Shown piece by piece: positions 37,074 to 49,743 of a DNA stretch of 64,000 bases. The stretch spans positions 62,001-126,000 of the forward strand of contig NZ_JACXBU010000003.1 of assembly GCF_014700075.1 (NCBI RefSeq). The letters run 5' to 3'. The translations under genes were made by a program, and so were the position numbers. Source of the stretch: Pseudomonas sp. JM0905a (GTDB lineage: Bacteria; Pseudomonadota; Gammaproteobacteria; Pseudomonadales; Pseudomonadaceae). Below the pieces are notes generated by a model. That model was not told the origin of the DNA. It ran no database searches and saw nothing but the letters and a program-made list of their open reading frames with translations. Each line of letters starts with the position of its first letter. Position 1 is the first letter of the stretch.

Positions 37074-38000
37074 ATGAAGACGATCAATGCGGTGCTTGCC
37101 GGCGGCTTGCTGCTGACCGGCCTTGCGTTCAACGTCCAGGCGGAGGACGCCAGTTGCGCGACGGTGAAGCTGGGTGATCCGGGCTGGAGCGATATCGCCG
37201 TGACCAATGGTGTGGCGCGCATCCTGCTCGATGGCCTGGGCTATCGCACGGAAACCCCGACCCTGGCGGTGCCGATCATCTTCGCCGGCCTGCACAAGGG
37301 GCAGATCGACGCCTTCCTCGGCAACTGGATGCCGGCGCAACAGAGCAACTACGACAAGTTCGTCGCCGCCGGCAATGTCGACAAGGTGGCGCAGAACCTC
37401 AGCGGCACCGAGTACACCCTGGCGGTTCCGCGCTACGCCTTCGACGCGGGCGTGAAGACCTTCGCCGACCTGGACCGCTTCGCCGACAAATTCGACAAGA
37501 AGCTCTACGGCATTGCCTCCGGCTCGCCGGCCAACGAGTCGATCCGGCAGATGATCGCCAAGGATGAATTCGGCCTCGGCGACTGGAAGCTGGTGGAGTC
37601 CAGCGAGCAGGCGATGCTGGTGCAGGTGGGCCGGGCGGTGAAACGCGATCAGTTCGTGGTCTTCCTCGGCTGGACGCCGCACCCGATGAACGTGCAGTAC
37701 GACATGGCCTACCTCAAGGGCGGCGAGAAGTACTTCGGCGAAAGCGGCAGCGTGAATACCCTGGTGCGCAAGGGCTACGCCGCGCAGTGCCCGAACGTGG
37801 GCAAGCTGCTGACCAACCTGCAGTTCACCCAGGAGATGGAGAACTCGATCATGGACCAAGTGCTCAACGGCAACGCCAACAACGACGCGGCAGTAAAGGC
37901 CTGGCTCAAGGCCAACCCGGCGGTGGTGCAGGGCTGGCTGCAGGGCGTGACCACCCGAGAGGGCGGCGATGCCGTGGCGGCGGTGCAGGCGAAGCTCTGA
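37074..38000 (+). CDS. choX: Choline ABC transporter substrate-binding protein
   Basis: 308-aa periplasmic binding protein of the OpuAC/ChoX type. The signal peptide is MKTINAVLAGGLLLTGLAFNVQA, and the mature part has GDPGWSDIAVTNGVARILLDGLGY, the ligand-box Trp in FLGNWMPAQ and FLGWTPHPMN. There is no permease or ATPase nearby, so it must share one encoded elsewhere (ChoWV type). Next to betC it probably binds choline or choline-sulfate. It has an AGGAG site. Confidence 0.92.
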   Translation: MKTINAVLAGGLLLTGLAFNVQAEDASCATVKLGDPGWSDIAVTNGVARILLDGLGYRTETPTLAVPIIFAGLHKGQIDAFLGNWMPAQQSNYDKFVAAGNVDKVAQNLSGTEYTLAVPRYAFDAGVKTFADLDRFADKFDKKLYGIASGSPANESIRQMIAKDEFGLGDWKLVESSEQAMLVQVGRAVKRDQFVVFLGWTPHPMNVQYDMAYLKGGEKYFGESGSVNTLVRKGYAAQCPNVGKLLTNLQFTQEMENSIMDQVLNGNANNDAAVKAWLKANPAVVQGWLQGVTTREGGDAVAAVQAKL

Positions 38001-38025
38001 GCCGGGTGGAGGCTGATCTGGCCTA

Positions 38026-38122
38026 TAGGGGTGAATGAATTCGCCCCTACAGGCCGAAGGTCTGCCATTCGAGCCCGACCGGGGCAGCTGCACTGCCCTT
38101 GGCGAATGAATTCGCCCCTACA
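38026..38122. repeat. Paired extragenic repeats between choX and sulP
   Basis: TAGGGGTGAATGAATTCGCCCCTA (38026-38049) is self-complementary, and a second GGCGAATGAATTCGCCCCTAC lies at 38101-38121. Both are of the family seen at 19001, 23486 and 30964. The second ends 18 nt before the sulP start. Confidence 0.8.
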
Positions 38123-38139
38123 AGAGCCCGGCCACCGAG

Positions 38140-39699
38140 ATGAAACTGCCTGACCTCTTCCCCTTCCTCACCTGGCTCCCCACCACTCGCCCTCGCGGCC
38201 TCGGCCGCGACGCGCTGGTGGGCCTGACCGGCGCCATCCTCGCCCTGCCCCAGTCCATCGCCTATGCCCTGATCGCCGGGTTGCCGGCGGAGTACGGGCT
38301 CTATGCGGCGGTCGTGCCGGTCATCATCGCCTGTCTCTGGGGGTCGTCGCGCCACCTGATCTGCGGACCGACGGCGGCCATCTCGGTGGTGCTCTTCGCC
38401 AGCGTCAGCCCGCTGGCCCTGCCGGGCAGCCAGGACTACGTCGGCCTGGTGCTGCTGCTGACCTTCCTCGCCGGAGCCTTCCAGTGGCTGCTGGGCGCCC
38501 TGCGCTTTGGCTCGCTGGCCAACTTCGTCTCGCAATCGGTGGTGCTCGGTTTCACCCTGGGCGCGGCGCTGGTGATCGCCCTCGGCCAGGTACCGAACCT
38601 ACTGGGTCTGGCCCATCTGGAAGGGCGCGCAACGGCCTGGCAGAGCGCCCTGGAACTGGCGCGGCATGTGCGCGAAGTACACTGGCCGTCGCTGCTGGTA
38701 GCGGTCGTCACACTGGGTCTGTCGATCCTGGTGCGCACCCTGTGGCCGCGCATGCCGGCCCTGCTGATCGGCATCATCGGCGGCAGCCTGCTGGTGCTGG
38801 CGTTGCCCGGCGCCTTCGCCGGCGTCCCGCTGGTGCAACCCTTCAGCGGAAGCCTGCCGCCGCTGGCCGCGATCCCCTTCGATGCCGAAGACATCCTGCG
38901 CCTGCTGCCCTCAGCGGTCGCCTGCGGTCTGCTCGGTCTGGTCACCAGTCTGTCCATCGCCCGCGCCTTGGCCTGCCAGTCCCGCCAGGTGCTGGATGCA
39001 GACCAGGAGTGCCGTGGCCAGGGCCTGTCCAACCTGATCGGTGCCTGGTTTTCCGGCTACCTCTCGGCGGGCTCCTTCACCCGTTCCGGACTGAATCTCC
39101 AGGCCGGCGCGCAGTCGCCCCTGTCGGGGGTGTTCTCGGCACTCTGGGTGGCGTTGTTCGCCCTGCTGGGGGCAAGCCTGATCGCCCACATTCCGCTACC
39201 CGCCATGGCGGCGAGCATCCTGCTGATCTGCTGGGGTTTGCTCGATGGACGCAGCGTGCGCCAGCTCTGGCGGGTCAGCCGGGCGGAGTTCGTGGTGATG
39301 GCGCTGACCTGCGTCGCCACCCTGTTGCTGGAGCTACAGACCGCCATCTACGCCGGGGTGCTGGCGTCGCTGTTCTTCTACCTCAAGCGCACCTCGCAGC
39401 CACGGGTGCTGCAGGCGACCGAAGAAGACGCCGAGGTCCTGCGCATCGAGGGGTCGATTTTCTTCGGCGCCTGCCCATATCTGCAGAAGCTGATCCAGCG
39501 CAGCCGCGCCGGGCGCCTGGTGCTGGATGCGCACCATGTGAATTTCATCGACTACGCCGGGGTGAGCATGCTCCATGACGAAGCACGACGGCTGGGCGGG
39601 GAAGGGCGCAGCCTGGTGCTCCGCCGGGCCCGCCCGCAAGTGGAGCGGGAGTTGCGCAAGCTGGAAGGCGAGGGCAGTCAGTTGGTGATCGAGGGGTAG
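38140..39699 (+). CDS. SulP-family sulfate permease with STAS domain
   Basis: 519-aa SLC26/SulP anion transporter. The N-terminal 400 residues hold the membrane domain with signatures GLTGAILALPQSIAYALIAGLPAEYGLYAAVVP and CGPTAAISVV. The C-terminal STAS domain is at about residues 425-515 (VLRIEGSIFFGACPYLQKL, LVLDAHHVNFIDYAGVSML). BetC next door releases sulfate, so it may handle that sulfate, but direction and substrate are not shown. Extragenic repeats separate it from choX, so it may have its own promoter. Confidence 0.9.
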   Translation: MKLPDLFPFLTWLPTTRPRGLGRDALVGLTGAILALPQSIAYALIAGLPAEYGLYAAVVPVIIACLWGSSRHLICGPTAAISVVLFASVSPLALPGSQDYVGLVLLLTFLAGAFQWLLGALRFGSLANFVSQSVVLGFTLGAALVIALGQVPNLLGLAHLEGRATAWQSALELARHVREVHWPSLLVAVVTLGLSILVRTLWPRMPALLIGIIGGSLLVLALPGAFAGVPLVQPFSGSLPPLAAIPFDAEDILRLLPSAVACGLLGLVTSLSIARALACQSRQVLDADQECRGQGLSNLIGAWFSGYLSAGSFTRSGLNLQAGAQSPLSGVFSALWVALFALLGASLIAHIPLPAMAASILLICWGLLDGRSVRQLWRVSRAEFVVMALTCVATLLLELQTAIYAGVLASLFFYLKRTSQPRVLQATEEDAEVLRIEGSIFFGACPYLQKLIQRSRAGRLVLDAHHVNFIDYAGVSMLHDEARRLGGEGRSLVLRRARPQVERELRKLEGEGSQLVIEG

Positions 39700-39718
39700 G
39701 TCGGGCTTGACCGTAGCA

Positions 39719-39740
39719 AGGGTGGGCTTCAGCCCACCAG
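39719..39740. terminator. Hairpin between convergent sulP and aroE
   Basis: GGTGGGCT-tc-AGCCCACC is a perfect 8-bp stem with a tiny loop, in the 54 nt between the two stop codons. A T-run is absent; this GTGGGCTnnAGCCCAC element also recurs as an extragenic repeat in Pseudomonas genomes (recalled). Confidence 0.5.
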
Positions 39741-39753
39741 AAACCTTGCGAAC

Positions 39754-41585
<1,832 letters not shown>

Positions 41586-41634
41586 TCAAGCCGAGGCGTT
41601 GGATGGGGGCTTTTCCGACCAGGAGGTTGCAAGC

Positions 41635-42612
41635 ATGGCCAAACGCATCCAGTTCTCCGCCTACGGCGGTCCGGAGGTCCTCGAGTTCGCGGACTACCAG
41701 CCGGCGGAGCCGGGGCCGCAGGAAGTGCGCGTGCGCAACCGCGCCATCGGCCTGAACTTCATCGACACCTACTACCGCAGCGGCCTCTACCCGGCACCGA
41801 ACTTCCCCACCAGCCTGGGCACCGAGGGCGCCGGCGAGGTGGAGGCGGTGGGCAGCGCGGTGACCCAGTTCAAGGTGGGCGATCGCGTCGCCTATGCCAC
41901 CGGGCCTCTGGGCGCCTACAGCGAACTGCACGTGCTACCGGCGGACAAGCTGGTGCGCCTGCCGGAGGGCATCAGCTTCGAACAGGCTGCGGCGGTGATG
42001 CTCAAGGGCCTGACGGTGCAGTACCTGCTGCGCCAGACCTTCCCGCTGCAGGGCGGCGAAACCATCCTCTTCCACGCCGCGGCCGGCGGTGTGGGGCTGA
42101 TCGCCTGTCAGTGGGCCCGCGCCCTTGGCGTGAAACTGATCGGCACCGTCAGCTCGGCGGAAAAGGCCGAGCAGGCAAAGGCCCACGGTGCCTGGGCGAC
42201 CATCGACTACAGCCATGAGAACGTGGTGCAGCGGGTGCAGGAGCTCACCAATGGCGCCAAGTGCCCGGTGGTCTACGACTCGGTAGGCAAGGACACCTGG
42301 GAAATCTCGCTGGACTGCGTGGCGCCACGCGGCCTGATGGTCAGCTTCGGCAATGCCTCGGGGCCGGTGACCGGGGTGAACCTGGGCATCCTGGCGCAGA
42401 AGGGCTCGCTCTTCGTCACCCGGCCGACACTGTTCGGCTACGCCAGCACGCCGGAGCGCCTGCAGGCCATGGCCGATGAGCTGTTCGGACTGATCGCCGA
42501 CGGCCGCATCAAGGTGGAGGTGAACCAGCGCTTCGCCCTGGCCGACGCTGCCAAGGCGCATACCGCCCTGGCCAGCCGCCAGACCACCGGTTCGACCGTG
42601 CTTATCCCCTGA
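41635..42612 (+). CDS. qor: NADPH:quinone oxidoreductase (zinc-free MDR family)
   Basis: 325-aa quinone reductase of the medium-chain dehydrogenase superfamily. The start at 41635 ([18 protein letters not shown]) has an AGGAGGT site. NADPH-binding [18 protein letters not shown] is at about residues 147-165; [18 protein letters not shown] is the family signature. No structural-zinc cysteines are seen. It ends 11 nt inside the convergent tsaC gene. Confidence 0.93.
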   Translation: MAKRIQFSAYGGPEVLEFADYQPAEPGPQEVRVRNRAIGLNFIDTYYRSGLYPAPNFPTSLGTEGAGEVEAVGSAVTQFKVGDRVAYATGPLGAYSELHVLPADKLVRLPEGISFEQAAAVMLKGLTVQYLLRQTFPLQGGETILFHAAAGGVGLIACQWARALGVKLIGTVSSAEKAEQAKAHGAWATIDYSHENVVQRVQELTNGAKCPVVYDSVGKDTWEISLDCVAPRGLMVSFGNASGPVTGVNLGILAQKGSLFVTRPTLFGYASTPERLQAMADELFGLIADGRIKVEVNQRFALADAAKAHTALASRQTTGSTVLIP

Positions 42613-43156
42613 GAACGCGCCCGCTGGCCAGATCGCGGATCACGCTGGGGTTGCGCCGCCCGCCGAGGGCGCCCCCCAGCACCGCGTCCAGCTTGTCGCC
42701 GAAATACTGCTGGACGCGCAGGCGCGAGTACGCGGCCGGACGGCCCGACGGGTTCGCGGAGGTGGAAACCAGCGGCCCGGTGAGGGCGCAGAGATCGCGC
42801 ACCAGCGGATGGTCGCTGACGCGCAGGGCGACGCTGTCGTGCTGGCCGGTGATCCACTCCGGCAGCAGGTCCTGGTGTGGCACCAGCCAGGTGTTGGGGC
42901 CCGGCCAGGTGCTGGCGAGCTTGTCGATCCAGGCATCCGGCAGGCCTTCAAGGAGGAAGTCGAACTGGCGGATGTTGTCCGCCACCAGAATCATGCCCTT
43001 CTCTACGGGACGCTCCTTGAGCGCCAGCAGGCGATAGACCGCGTCCTCGTTCCAAGGGTCGCAACCCAGGCCCCAGACCGCCTCGGTGGGATAGGCGATG
43101 ACCCCGCCTTCACGCACGATCCGCGCCACTTGCTGCACACGCCAACTGCTGACCAT
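42602..43156 (-). CDS. tsaC: Threonylcarbamoyl-AMP synthase (TsaC/YrdC)
   Basis: Makes threonylcarbamoyl-AMP for the t6A37 modification of ANN-decoding tRNAs, 184 aa. YrdC-domain signatures include [51 protein letters not shown] and [11 protein letters not shown]. The start at 43156 has a GGGAG site. It is downstream of dprA, as in many proteobacteria. It overlaps the end of qor by 11 nt. Confidence 0.95.
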   Translation of the reverse strand: MVSSWRVQQVARIVREGGVIAYPTEAVWGLGCDPWNEDAVYRLLALKERPVEKGMILVADNIRQFDFLLEGLPDAWIDKLASTWPGPNTWLVPHQDLLPEWITGQHDSVALRVSDHPLVRDLCALTGPLVSTSANPSGRPAAYSRLRVQQYFGDKLDAVLGGALGGRRNPSVIRDLASGRVLRG

Positions 43157-43197
43157 CACCCGCTCCCGAAATACTGGATCGCTAAAGTGTACAGGGC

Positions 43198-44292
43198 TCA
43201 ACCTTGGCGATGCACCCAGCAGCCCGCCTCACGGGCGACGCGCCCCAGCAGTTCCAGGTCGGTGAGTTCGGCGAGCACGCGCGGCAGTTCCCAGCCGCTG
43301 GCAAGGGCCAGGGCTTCGCTGCTGTAGGGCGCCGCGCGCAGCAGATCGAGCAGCGGATGCTCCGCTTGAAGGGGCGCCTCGATCCGCGGCTCGGACGCCA
43401 CCGTCTGCCAGCCACGCAACGCTTCGAGGATGTCTTCGACCTTCTCCACCAGGGCCGCGCCTTCTCGAATCAGTTGGTGACAGCCGCGGGCGCCGGGATG
43501 GTGGATGGAACCGGGAATGGCGTAGACCTCACGCCCCTGCTCGGCGGCCAGGCGTGCGGTGATCAGCGAGCCGCTGGAGGGGCTGGCTTCCACCACCAGA
43601 ACGCCGAGAGACAGCCCACTGATGATGCGATTACGCCGCGGAAAGTTGGCCGGCTGGGGCGGACATTCCAGCGGCAGTTCAGACACCAGAGCGCCGCCTT
43701 CGTCGACGATGCGGGCTGCCAGGCCACGGTGGCGATTGGGGTAGATGCGTTCGAGACCGGTGCCGAGTACCGCCACCGTCGCGCCCTTGACCTCCAGCGC
43801 GCCCAGATGGGCAGCGCCGTCGATGCCCAGGGCCAGGCCGCTGGTGATCACGAAGCCACCACCGGCGAGGCTGCGGGCAAAGGCGCGGGCGGTATCCAGC
43901 CCGGCCGCCGAAGCGCGGCGGCTGCCGACCATGGCCAGTTGCGGACGCTCCAGCAGGGACGCATCACCGGCGACATACAGGAGCGGCGGCGCGTTGCCGA
44001 GTTCGGCCAGCAGGGCGGGGTAGGCGGGATCGTCCCAGCATAGCAACCGGTGACCGGGTCGCTCCTGCCACGCCAGGGCGCGGGCGGCCGCATCACGAAT
44101 CTCCGGGCTACGTCGTGGGTCGGTTGAGGCCTCCGGCAGGCCCAGCGAACGCCAGGCCGAGGCCGGTGCGCTCAGGGCCGCGGAGGCGGAACCAAAGGCT
44201 TCGATAAGGCGACGGAAACGCGCAGGGCCAAGTTCAGGGAGGTGATGCAGACGAAGGCGAGCTTCCAGTTCGGCGGGGGAGATTGATGGCAT
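43198..44292 (-). CDS. dprA: DNA processing protein DprA
   Basis: 364-aa protein that loads RecA on incoming single-stranded DNA during transformation. The Rossmann core has [38 protein letters not shown] and the N-terminal SAM-like helices. A C-terminal winged-helix (DprA_C, about residues 300-360) is present. It lies in the LysM-dprA-tsaC run, transcribed leftward. Confidence 0.94.
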   Translation of the reverse strand: MPSISPAELEARLRLHHLPELGPARFRRLIEAFGSASAALSAPASAWRSLGLPEASTDPRRSPEIRDAAARALAWQERPGHRLLCWDDPAYPALLAELGNAPPLLYVAGDASLLERPQLAMVGSRRASAAGLDTARAFARSLAGGGFVITSGLALGIDGAAHLGALEVKGATVAVLGTGLERIYPNRHRGLAARIVDEGGALVSELPLECPPQPANFPRRNRIISGLSLGVLVVEASPSSGSLITARLAAEQGREVYAIPGSIHHPGARGCHQLIREGAALVEKVEDILEALRGWQTVASEPRIEAPLQAEHPLLDLLRAAPYSSEALALASGWELPRVLAELTDLELLGRVAREAGCWVHRQG

Positions 44293-44344
44293 TCGATCGG
44301 TCCTTGATCGCGCCGCAATCGCGGCAGAACCGCCATCAATACAA

Positions 44345-44369
44345 CAAGCCCCCGCATGGCGGGGGCTTG
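44345..44369 (-). terminator. Terminator of the LysM gene
   Basis: AAGCCCCCGC-atg-GCGGGGGCTT is a 10-bp stem with a 3-nt loop placed just after the LysM gene. On the minus strand it is followed by TTGTTGT, a T-rich tail. Confidence 0.8.
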
Positions 44370-44375
44370 GACGTG

Positions 44376-45401
44376 TTACGGGTTGTGTACCTTGTCCAGC
44401 ACCGCCAGCTGGCGGGTGGCGGCGAGCACCAGGCCGTAGCTGAGCTTGTCGTAGGTGCGGAACACCATCAGCAGGCCGGCGCGCTCGTCCGGGACCTTGA
44501 TGAACTCGTCGGTAATGCGGTCACGAACGGTTTCGCCGGTCTTGTAGACCGCCAGCACGTTGCCTTCCACCAGGCCGTCGCGCTTGCCCTTGTTGATGGT
44601 GACCACATCGAACTGGCCGATCTGGGTCACGCCGCGCGGTACATCGAGGATCACGCCGCTGATATCACGGTCCGGCGCGCTGGGCATAAAGGTGGAGTTG
44701 ATCGCGCGTTCCTCGGTAGGGAACAGGCGGTCGCCCAGGCGAACCTCCTGGGTGGATCGGGTCAGTTGCAGGGTGCCGATATCACCCTCGTCGGCCACCA
44801 TCTCGCCGCCGCCGATATCGTCGGCGTTGATGCCGAGGAATTCCTTGGTTTCCGGATCCAGGTAGGTCTTGCCCTGGCGGAAGATGCCGTAGGCCGGCTG
44901 CTCATGGGAGAAGTTGCCACGGGCATAGACGCGATCACCAGCGCCGCTGACCACGCGTTCGGCGTTGCCCGCGACGATGTAGGGCGCGCCCTCGAATTCC
45001 TTGGGATCGTCGATGATGCGGTTGCTCAGCAGGAAGGCGTTGATGGCTTCCAGCGGAATGGCCGGGATGGCTTCGGCCATCGGCGTGCTGCGCACGGTCG
45101 GCGACAGCTTGATGGTGCCGCGGGACGCGCCACGGTTCAGCATCAGGCGTGGCTGGCCATCGACGTAGACCAGGCTGAGCACGTCGCCGGGATAGATCAA
45201 GTGCGGGTTTTCGATCTGCGGGTTAGCGTGCCAGATCTCCGGCCATTTCCACGGCTGGCTCAGGAACTTGCCCGAGATGTCCCAGAGCGTGTCGCCTTTG
45301 ACGACGGTATATCGCTCAGGATGCCCTTCCTTGAGTTCCACCGCAGCCTGGGTCAGGCCACTGGCGGCCAGGAGCAGCAGGGCGAGTAGTGATTTCCTCA
45401 T
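44376..45401 (-). CDS. LysM-domain periplasmic protein
   Basis: 341-aa secreted protein with signal peptide [19 protein letters not shown] and one LysM peptidoglycan-binding domain near residues 30-80 ([28 protein letters not shown]). The rest has no known catalytic motif. It is divergent from def and precedes dprA, the same context as in P. aeruginosa (PA0020, recalled to affect type III secretion and twitching). Start 45401 is chosen by signal peptide. Confidence 0.92.
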   Translation of the reverse strand: MRKSLLALLLLAASGLTQAAVELKEGHPERYTVVKGDTLWDISGKFLSQPWKWPEIWHANPQIENPHLIYPGDVLSLVYVDGQPRLMLNRGASRGTIKLSPTVRSTPMAEAIPAIPLEAINAFLLSNRIIDDPKEFEGAPYIVAGNAERVVSGAGDRVYARGNFSHEQPAYGIFRQGKTYLDPETKEFLGINADDIGGGEMVADEGDIGTLQLTRSTQEVRLGDRLFPTEERAINSTFMPSAPDRDISGVILDVPRGVTQIGQFDVVTINKGKRDGLVEGNVLAVYKTGETVRDRITDEFIKVPDERAGLLMVFRTYDKLSYGLVLAATRQLAVLDKVHNP

Positions 45402-45542
45402 GCGGTGAATCCCTTTATTATGTTCATTCACATGAAACGCCCTGAGAGCCGCCCCAACCGGGCTCTGCAGCCGTTTTTCGATGCTGCGCACCATCTTAGC
45501 AGCGGATTTTCAACTTATTCCACAAGTGCATCACAAACGCAT

Positions 45543-46049
45543 ATGGCGATTCTGAACATTCTCGAATTCCCCGATCCGCGGTTGCGCACCATCGCCAAAC
45601 CGGTGGAGGTGGTCGACGACTCCATCCGCAAGCTGATCGACGACATGTTCGAAACCATGTACGACGCTCCCGGTATCGGCCTGGCCGCCACCCAGGTGAA
45701 CGTCCACAAACGTGTGGTGGTGATGGACCTGTCGGAAGACAAATCCGAGCCGCGCGTCTTCATCAACCCCGAGTTCGAGTCGCTGACCGACCAGATGGAC
45801 CAGTATCAGGAAGGCTGCCTTTCGGTACCGGGCTTCTATGAAAACGTCGATCGTCCGCAGAAGGTAAAGATCAGGGCCCTCGACCGCGACGGCCAGCCCT
45901 ATGAACTGATCGCCGAAGGCCTGCTGGCCGTGTGCATCCAGCACGAGTGCGACCACCTCAACGGCAAGCTCTTCGTCGACTACCTGTCGTCCCTCAAGCG
46001 CGACCGCATCAAGAAGAAGCTGGAAAAGCAGCATCGCCAACAGGCTTGA
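45543..46049 (+). CDS. def: Peptide deformylase
   Basis: Removes the formyl group from new proteins, 168 aa. All three metal-site motifs are intact: [19 protein letters not shown] and QHECDHLNG. The start at 45543 ([15 protein letters not shown]) matches the family; upstream frame extension is not conserved. It is followed by its own terminator and then fmt. Confidence 0.97.
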   Translation: MAILNILEFPDPRLRTIAKPVEVVDDSIRKLIDDMFETMYDAPGIGLAATQVNVHKRVVVMDLSEDKSEPRVFINPEFESLTDQMDQYQEGCLSVPGFYENVDRPQKVKIRALDRDGQPYELIAEGLLAVCIQHECDHLNGKLFVDYLSSLKRDRIKKKLEKQHRQQA

Positions 46050-46061
46050 TTCCCCCGATCC

Positions 46062-46089
46062 AAAGGCTTGCCCCGGCAAGCCTTTTTTC
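46062..46089 (+). terminator. Terminator between def and fmt
   Basis: AAGGCTTGCC-cc-GGCAAGCCTT with a run of six T, 13 nt after the def stop. It may attenuate rather than stop transcription, because fmt begins just 15 nt later. Confidence 0.88.
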
Positions 46090-46103
46090 TTTAGCGAGTA
46101 CCC

Positions 46104-47048
46104 ATGACTGAGCCCCTGCGCCTCGTCTTCGCCGGCACCCCGGAGTTTGCCGCGGAGCACCTCAAAGCCCTGCTGGGCTCCCGCCACCAGGTCATCGCCG
46201 TCTACACCCAGCCGGACCGCCCGGCCGGTCGCGGCCAGAAGCTGATGCCGAGCCCGGTCAAGCAACTGGCGGTCGAACACGGCATTCCGGTGCTGCAGCC
46301 GCCGACCCTGCGCGATCCGGCCGCCCAGGCCGAGCTCAAGGCCCTCGGCGCCGACCTGATGGTGGTGGTCGCCTACGGCCTGATCCTCCCGCAAGTGGTG
46401 CTCGACACCCCGCGCCGGGGCTGCATCAACAGCCACGCCTCGCTGCTGCCGCGCTGGCGTGGCGCGGCGCCGATCCAGCGCGCGGTGCAGGCCGGAGACG
46501 CGGAAAGCGGCGTGACCGTGATGCAGATGGAGGCGGGCCTCGATACCGGTCCGATGCTGCTCAAGGTCACCACCCCGATCAGCGCGGAAGATACCGGCGG
46601 CAGCCTGCACGACCGCCTCGCGCAACTAGGTCCGAAGGCCGTGCTGGAAGCCATCGAAGGTCTTGCCGCCGGCACTCTGAAAGGTGAGGTGCAGGACGAC
46701 GCCCTGGCCAACTACGCCCACAAGCTGAACAAGGATGAGGCGCGCCTCGACTGGAGCCGCCCGGCGGTGGAACTGGAACGCCTGGTTCGCGCCTTCAACC
46801 CCTGGCCCATCTGCCACAGCACCCTCGACGGCGAGCCGCTGAAAGTGCTCGCCGCCGCGCTGGGCGACGGCAAGGGCGCGCCCGGCCAGATACTCGCCGC
46901 CAGCAAGGACGGCCTGACCGTGGCCTGTGGCGACGGCGCCCTGCGCCTGACCCGCCTGCAATTGCCCGGCGGCAAGCCGCTGAACTTCGCCGACCTCTTC
47001 AACAGCCGTCGCGAGCAATTCGCCGTGGGCAAGGTGCTGGGCGCATGA
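46104..47048 (+). CDS. fmt: Methionyl-tRNA formyltransferase
   Basis: Formylates initiator Met-tRNA, 314 aa. Formyl-THF binding motif [15 protein letters not shown] (about residues 112-126) and [13 protein letters not shown] near the N-terminus are present, with the C-terminal OB-fold tRNA-binding domain from about residue 205. It overlaps rsmB by 4 nt. Confidence 0.97.
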   Translation: MTEPLRLVFAGTPEFAAEHLKALLGSRHQVIAVYTQPDRPAGRGQKLMPSPVKQLAVEHGIPVLQPPTLRDPAAQAELKALGADLMVVVAYGLILPQVVLDTPRRGCINSHASLLPRWRGAAPIQRAVQAGDAESGVTVMQMEAGLDTGPMLLKVTTPISAEDTGGSLHDRLAQLGPKAVLEAIEGLAAGTLKGEVQDDALANYAHKLNKDEARLDWSRPAVELERLVRAFNPWPICHSTLDGEPLKVLAAALGDGKGAPGQILAASKDGLTVACGDGALRLTRLQLPGGKPLNFADLFNSRREQFAVGKVLGA

Positions 47049-48358
47049 ATCCACGTCTTGCCGCCGCCCGAGCCCTGGCCGCGGTGCTTTCCGGCAAGGC
47101 TTCCCTCGGCGGGAGCCTGCCGCCGCAACTGGACAAGGTGGAGCCGCGCGATCGCGCGCTCGCCCAGGACCTCGCCTTCGGCGCCGCGCGCTGGCAACCG
47201 CGCCTCGCTGCCCTGGCCGAGCGCCTGCTGCAGAAGCCGTTCAAGTCCGCCGACAAGGATGTGGAGGCGCTGCTGCTGGTCGGCCTCTACCAGCTGTTCC
47301 ATACCCGTATCCCCGCCCACGCGGCCATCGGCGAAACCGTCGGCTGCGCGGACAAGCTGAAGAAGCCCTGGGCCAAGGGCCTGCTCAATGCCGTGCTGCG
47401 CAACGCCCAGCGCCAGGGCGATGCGATCTTCGCCGAGCTCGAACGCGATCCGGCGGCGCGTACCGCCCACCCACGCTGGCTGCAGAAGGCCCTCAAGGCC
47501 GCCTGGCCGGAACACTGGGAGGCGGTCTGCGCGGCGAACAACGCCCATCCGCCACTGATCCTCCGGGTCAATCGCCGCCACGGCAACCGCGACGCCTACC
47601 TGGCCGAGCTGCAACAGGCCGGCATCGCAGCCGAACCCTGCACCTTCAGCCGCGACGGCATCCGCCTCATCGAAGCCTGCGACGTGAAAACCCTGCCGGG
47701 CTTCGCCGAAGGCCGCGTCAGCGTGCAGGACGAAGCCGCGCAGTTGGCCGCCGACCTGCTTGAGCTGGCACCCGGTCAACGCGTGCTGGACGCCTGCTGC
47801 GCGCCCGGCGGCAAGACGTGCCACGTGCTGGAGGCCGAAGCGGGTCTAGCCGAAGTGGTGGCGGTGGACCTGGAAGAGAGCCGCCTGGTCCGTGTACGGG
47901 AGAATCTCGACCGCCTGGGCCTGGATGCGAAGCTGATCGCCGCTGACGGCCGCGCTACTGCCAGCTGGTGGGACGGCACGCCGTTCCAGCGCATCCTCCT
48001 CGACGCGCCCTGCTCGGCCACTGGCGTGATCCGCCGCCACCCGGACATCAAGCTGACCCGCAAGGAAGAAGACATCACCGCCCTGGCCCAGCTCCAGGGC
48101 GAGCTGCTGGACGCCCTCTGGCCGACATTGGAAGTGGGTGGCGTGCTGCTCTATGCCACCTGTTCCACCCTGCCACGGGAGAACAGCGACAACATCGCCG
48201 CCTTCCTCGCCCGCACCCCCGGCGCCCGCGAATTGGACATCCCTGGTCCCTTCGGATTGAAACAACCCCATGGCCGCCAATTGCTGGCACAGGAAGACGG
48301 CCATGACGGTTTCTACTATGCCAAGCTGATCAAGATCGCCGCCTCGCCACGCGGCTAA
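47045..48358 (+). CDS. rsmB: 16S rRNA m5C967 methyltransferase
   Basis: 437 aa with an N-terminal NusB-like RNA-binding domain (residues 1-140) and a C-terminal SAM methyltransferase. SAM-binding is [15 protein letters not shown]; the catalytic cysteine pair is in [17 protein letters not shown] and [12 protein letters not shown]. It is translationally coupled to fmt and followed 11 nt later by trkA. Confidence 0.96.
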   Translation: MNPRLAAARALAAVLSGKASLGGSLPPQLDKVEPRDRALAQDLAFGAARWQPRLAALAERLLQKPFKSADKDVEALLLVGLYQLFHTRIPAHAAIGETVGCADKLKKPWAKGLLNAVLRNAQRQGDAIFAELERDPAARTAHPRWLQKALKAAWPEHWEAVCAANNAHPPLILRVNRRHGNRDAYLAELQQAGIAAEPCTFSRDGIRLIEACDVKTLPGFAEGRVSVQDEAAQLAADLLELAPGQRVLDACCAPGGKTCHVLEAEAGLAEVVAVDLEESRLVRVRENLDRLGLDAKLIAADGRATASWWDGTPFQRILLDAPCSATGVIRRHPDIKLTRKEEDITALAQLQGELLDALWPTLEVGGVLLYATCSTLPRENSDNIAAFLARTPGARELDIPGPFGLKQPHGRQLLAQEDGHDGFYYAKLIKIAASPRG

Positions 48359-48369
48359 CGGAGCTAGCA

Positions 48370-49743
48370 GTGAAGATCATCATTCTCGGTGCGGGCCAGG
48401 TGGGCGGTACGCTCGCCGAACACCTTTCCGACGAGGCCAACGACATCACGGTGGTGGACACCGACGGCGACCGCCTGCGCGACCTCGGTGACCGCCTCGA
48501 CATCCGTACCGTGCAGGGACGCGGCTCCTTTCCCACCGTGCTGCGCCAGGCCGGTGCCGACGACGCCGACATGCTGGTGGCGGTGACCAATAGCGACGAA
48601 GTGAACATGGTCGCCTGCCAGGTGGCCTACACCTTCTTCCACACCCCGACCAAGATCGCCCGGGTACGGGAAGCGGCCTACCTGACCCGCGCCGGCCTGT
48701 TCGACAACGAAGCCATTCCGGTGGACGTGCTGATCAGCCCCGAGCAGGTGGTGACCAACTACATCAAGCGCCTGATCGAGTATCCCGGTGCCCTGCAGGT
48801 CATCGACTTCGCCGAAGGCAAGGCACAGCTGGTGGGAGTCAAGGCTTACTACGGCGGGCCACTGGTGGGCCAGGAGCTGCGCCAGATCCGCGAGCACATG
48901 CCCAACGTGGATACCCGCGTGGCCGCCATCTTCCGCCGCAACCGGCCGATCCTGCCCAAGGGCGATACCGTGATCGAGGCCGATGACGAAGTCTTCTTCA
49001 TCGCCGCCAAGGCGCACATCCGCGCTGTCATGAGCGAGCTGCGCCGCCTGGAAGACAGCTACAAGCGCGTGGTGATCGCCGGCGGCGGCCATATCGGCGA
49101 GCGTCTGGCCGAAGCCATCGAGAGCCGCTACCAGGTGAAGATCATCGAGATGAACCCGGCACGCTGCCGCCATCTCTCGGAAGTCCTGGACAGCACCATC
49201 GTGCTCCAGGGCAGCGCCTCCGACCGCGACCTGCTGGTGGAAGAGAACATCAGCGACGCGGACATCTTCCTCGCCCTGACCAACGACGACGAGGCCAACA
49301 TCATGTCCTCGCTGCTGGCCAAGCGCCTGGGCGCACGCAAGGTGATGACCATCATCAACAACCCGGCCTACGTGGACCTGGTGCAGGGCGGCGACATCGA
49401 CATCGCCATCAGCCCGCAGCTGGCCACCATCGGCACCCTGCTGACCCACGTGCGTCGTGGCGACATCGTCAGCGTGCACTCCCTGCGCCGTGGCGCGGCC
49501 GAGGCCATCGAAGCCATCGCCCACGGCGACGCCAAGTCGAGCAAGGTGGTGGGCAAGATGATCGAAGACATCGCCCTGCCACCGGGCACCACCATCGGCG
49601 CCATCATCCGCGACGAGGAAGTGCTGATCGCCCACGACGACACCGTGATCGAATCCGGTGACCACGTGATCCTGTTCCTGGTGGACAAGAAGTACATCCG
49701 CGATGCCGAGCGGCTCTTCCAGGTGGGCCTGACTTTCTTCTAA
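48370..49743 (+). CDS. trkA: TrkA potassium uptake regulatory subunit
   Basis: Peripheral NAD-binding subunit of the Trk potassium channel, 457 aa. Two tandem RCK units are visible, each with a Rossmann start: [14 protein letters not shown] (residue 3) and [14 protein letters not shown] (about residue 234), each followed by a TrkA_C domain. It starts at GTG. It closes the def-fmt-rsmB-trkA run. TrkH is not in the window. Confidence 0.96.
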   Translation: MKIIILGAGQVGGTLAEHLSDEANDITVVDTDGDRLRDLGDRLDIRTVQGRGSFPTVLRQAGADDADMLVAVTNSDEVNMVACQVAYTFFHTPTKIARVREAAYLTRAGLFDNEAIPVDVLISPEQVVTNYIKRLIEYPGALQVIDFAEGKAQLVGVKAYYGGPLVGQELRQIREHMPNVDTRVAAIFRRNRPILPKGDTVIEADDEVFFIAAKAHIRAVMSELRRLEDSYKRVVIAGGGHIGERLAEAIESRYQVKIIEMNPARCRHLSEVLDSTIVLQGSASDRDLLVEENISDADIFLALTNDDEANIMSSLLAKRLGARKVMTIINNPAYVDLVQGGDIDIAISPQLATIGTLLTHVRRGDIVSVHSLRRGAAEAIEAIAHGDAKSSKVVGKMIEDIALPPGTTIGAIIRDEEVLIAHDDTVIESGDHVILFLVDKKYIRDAERLFQVGLTFF

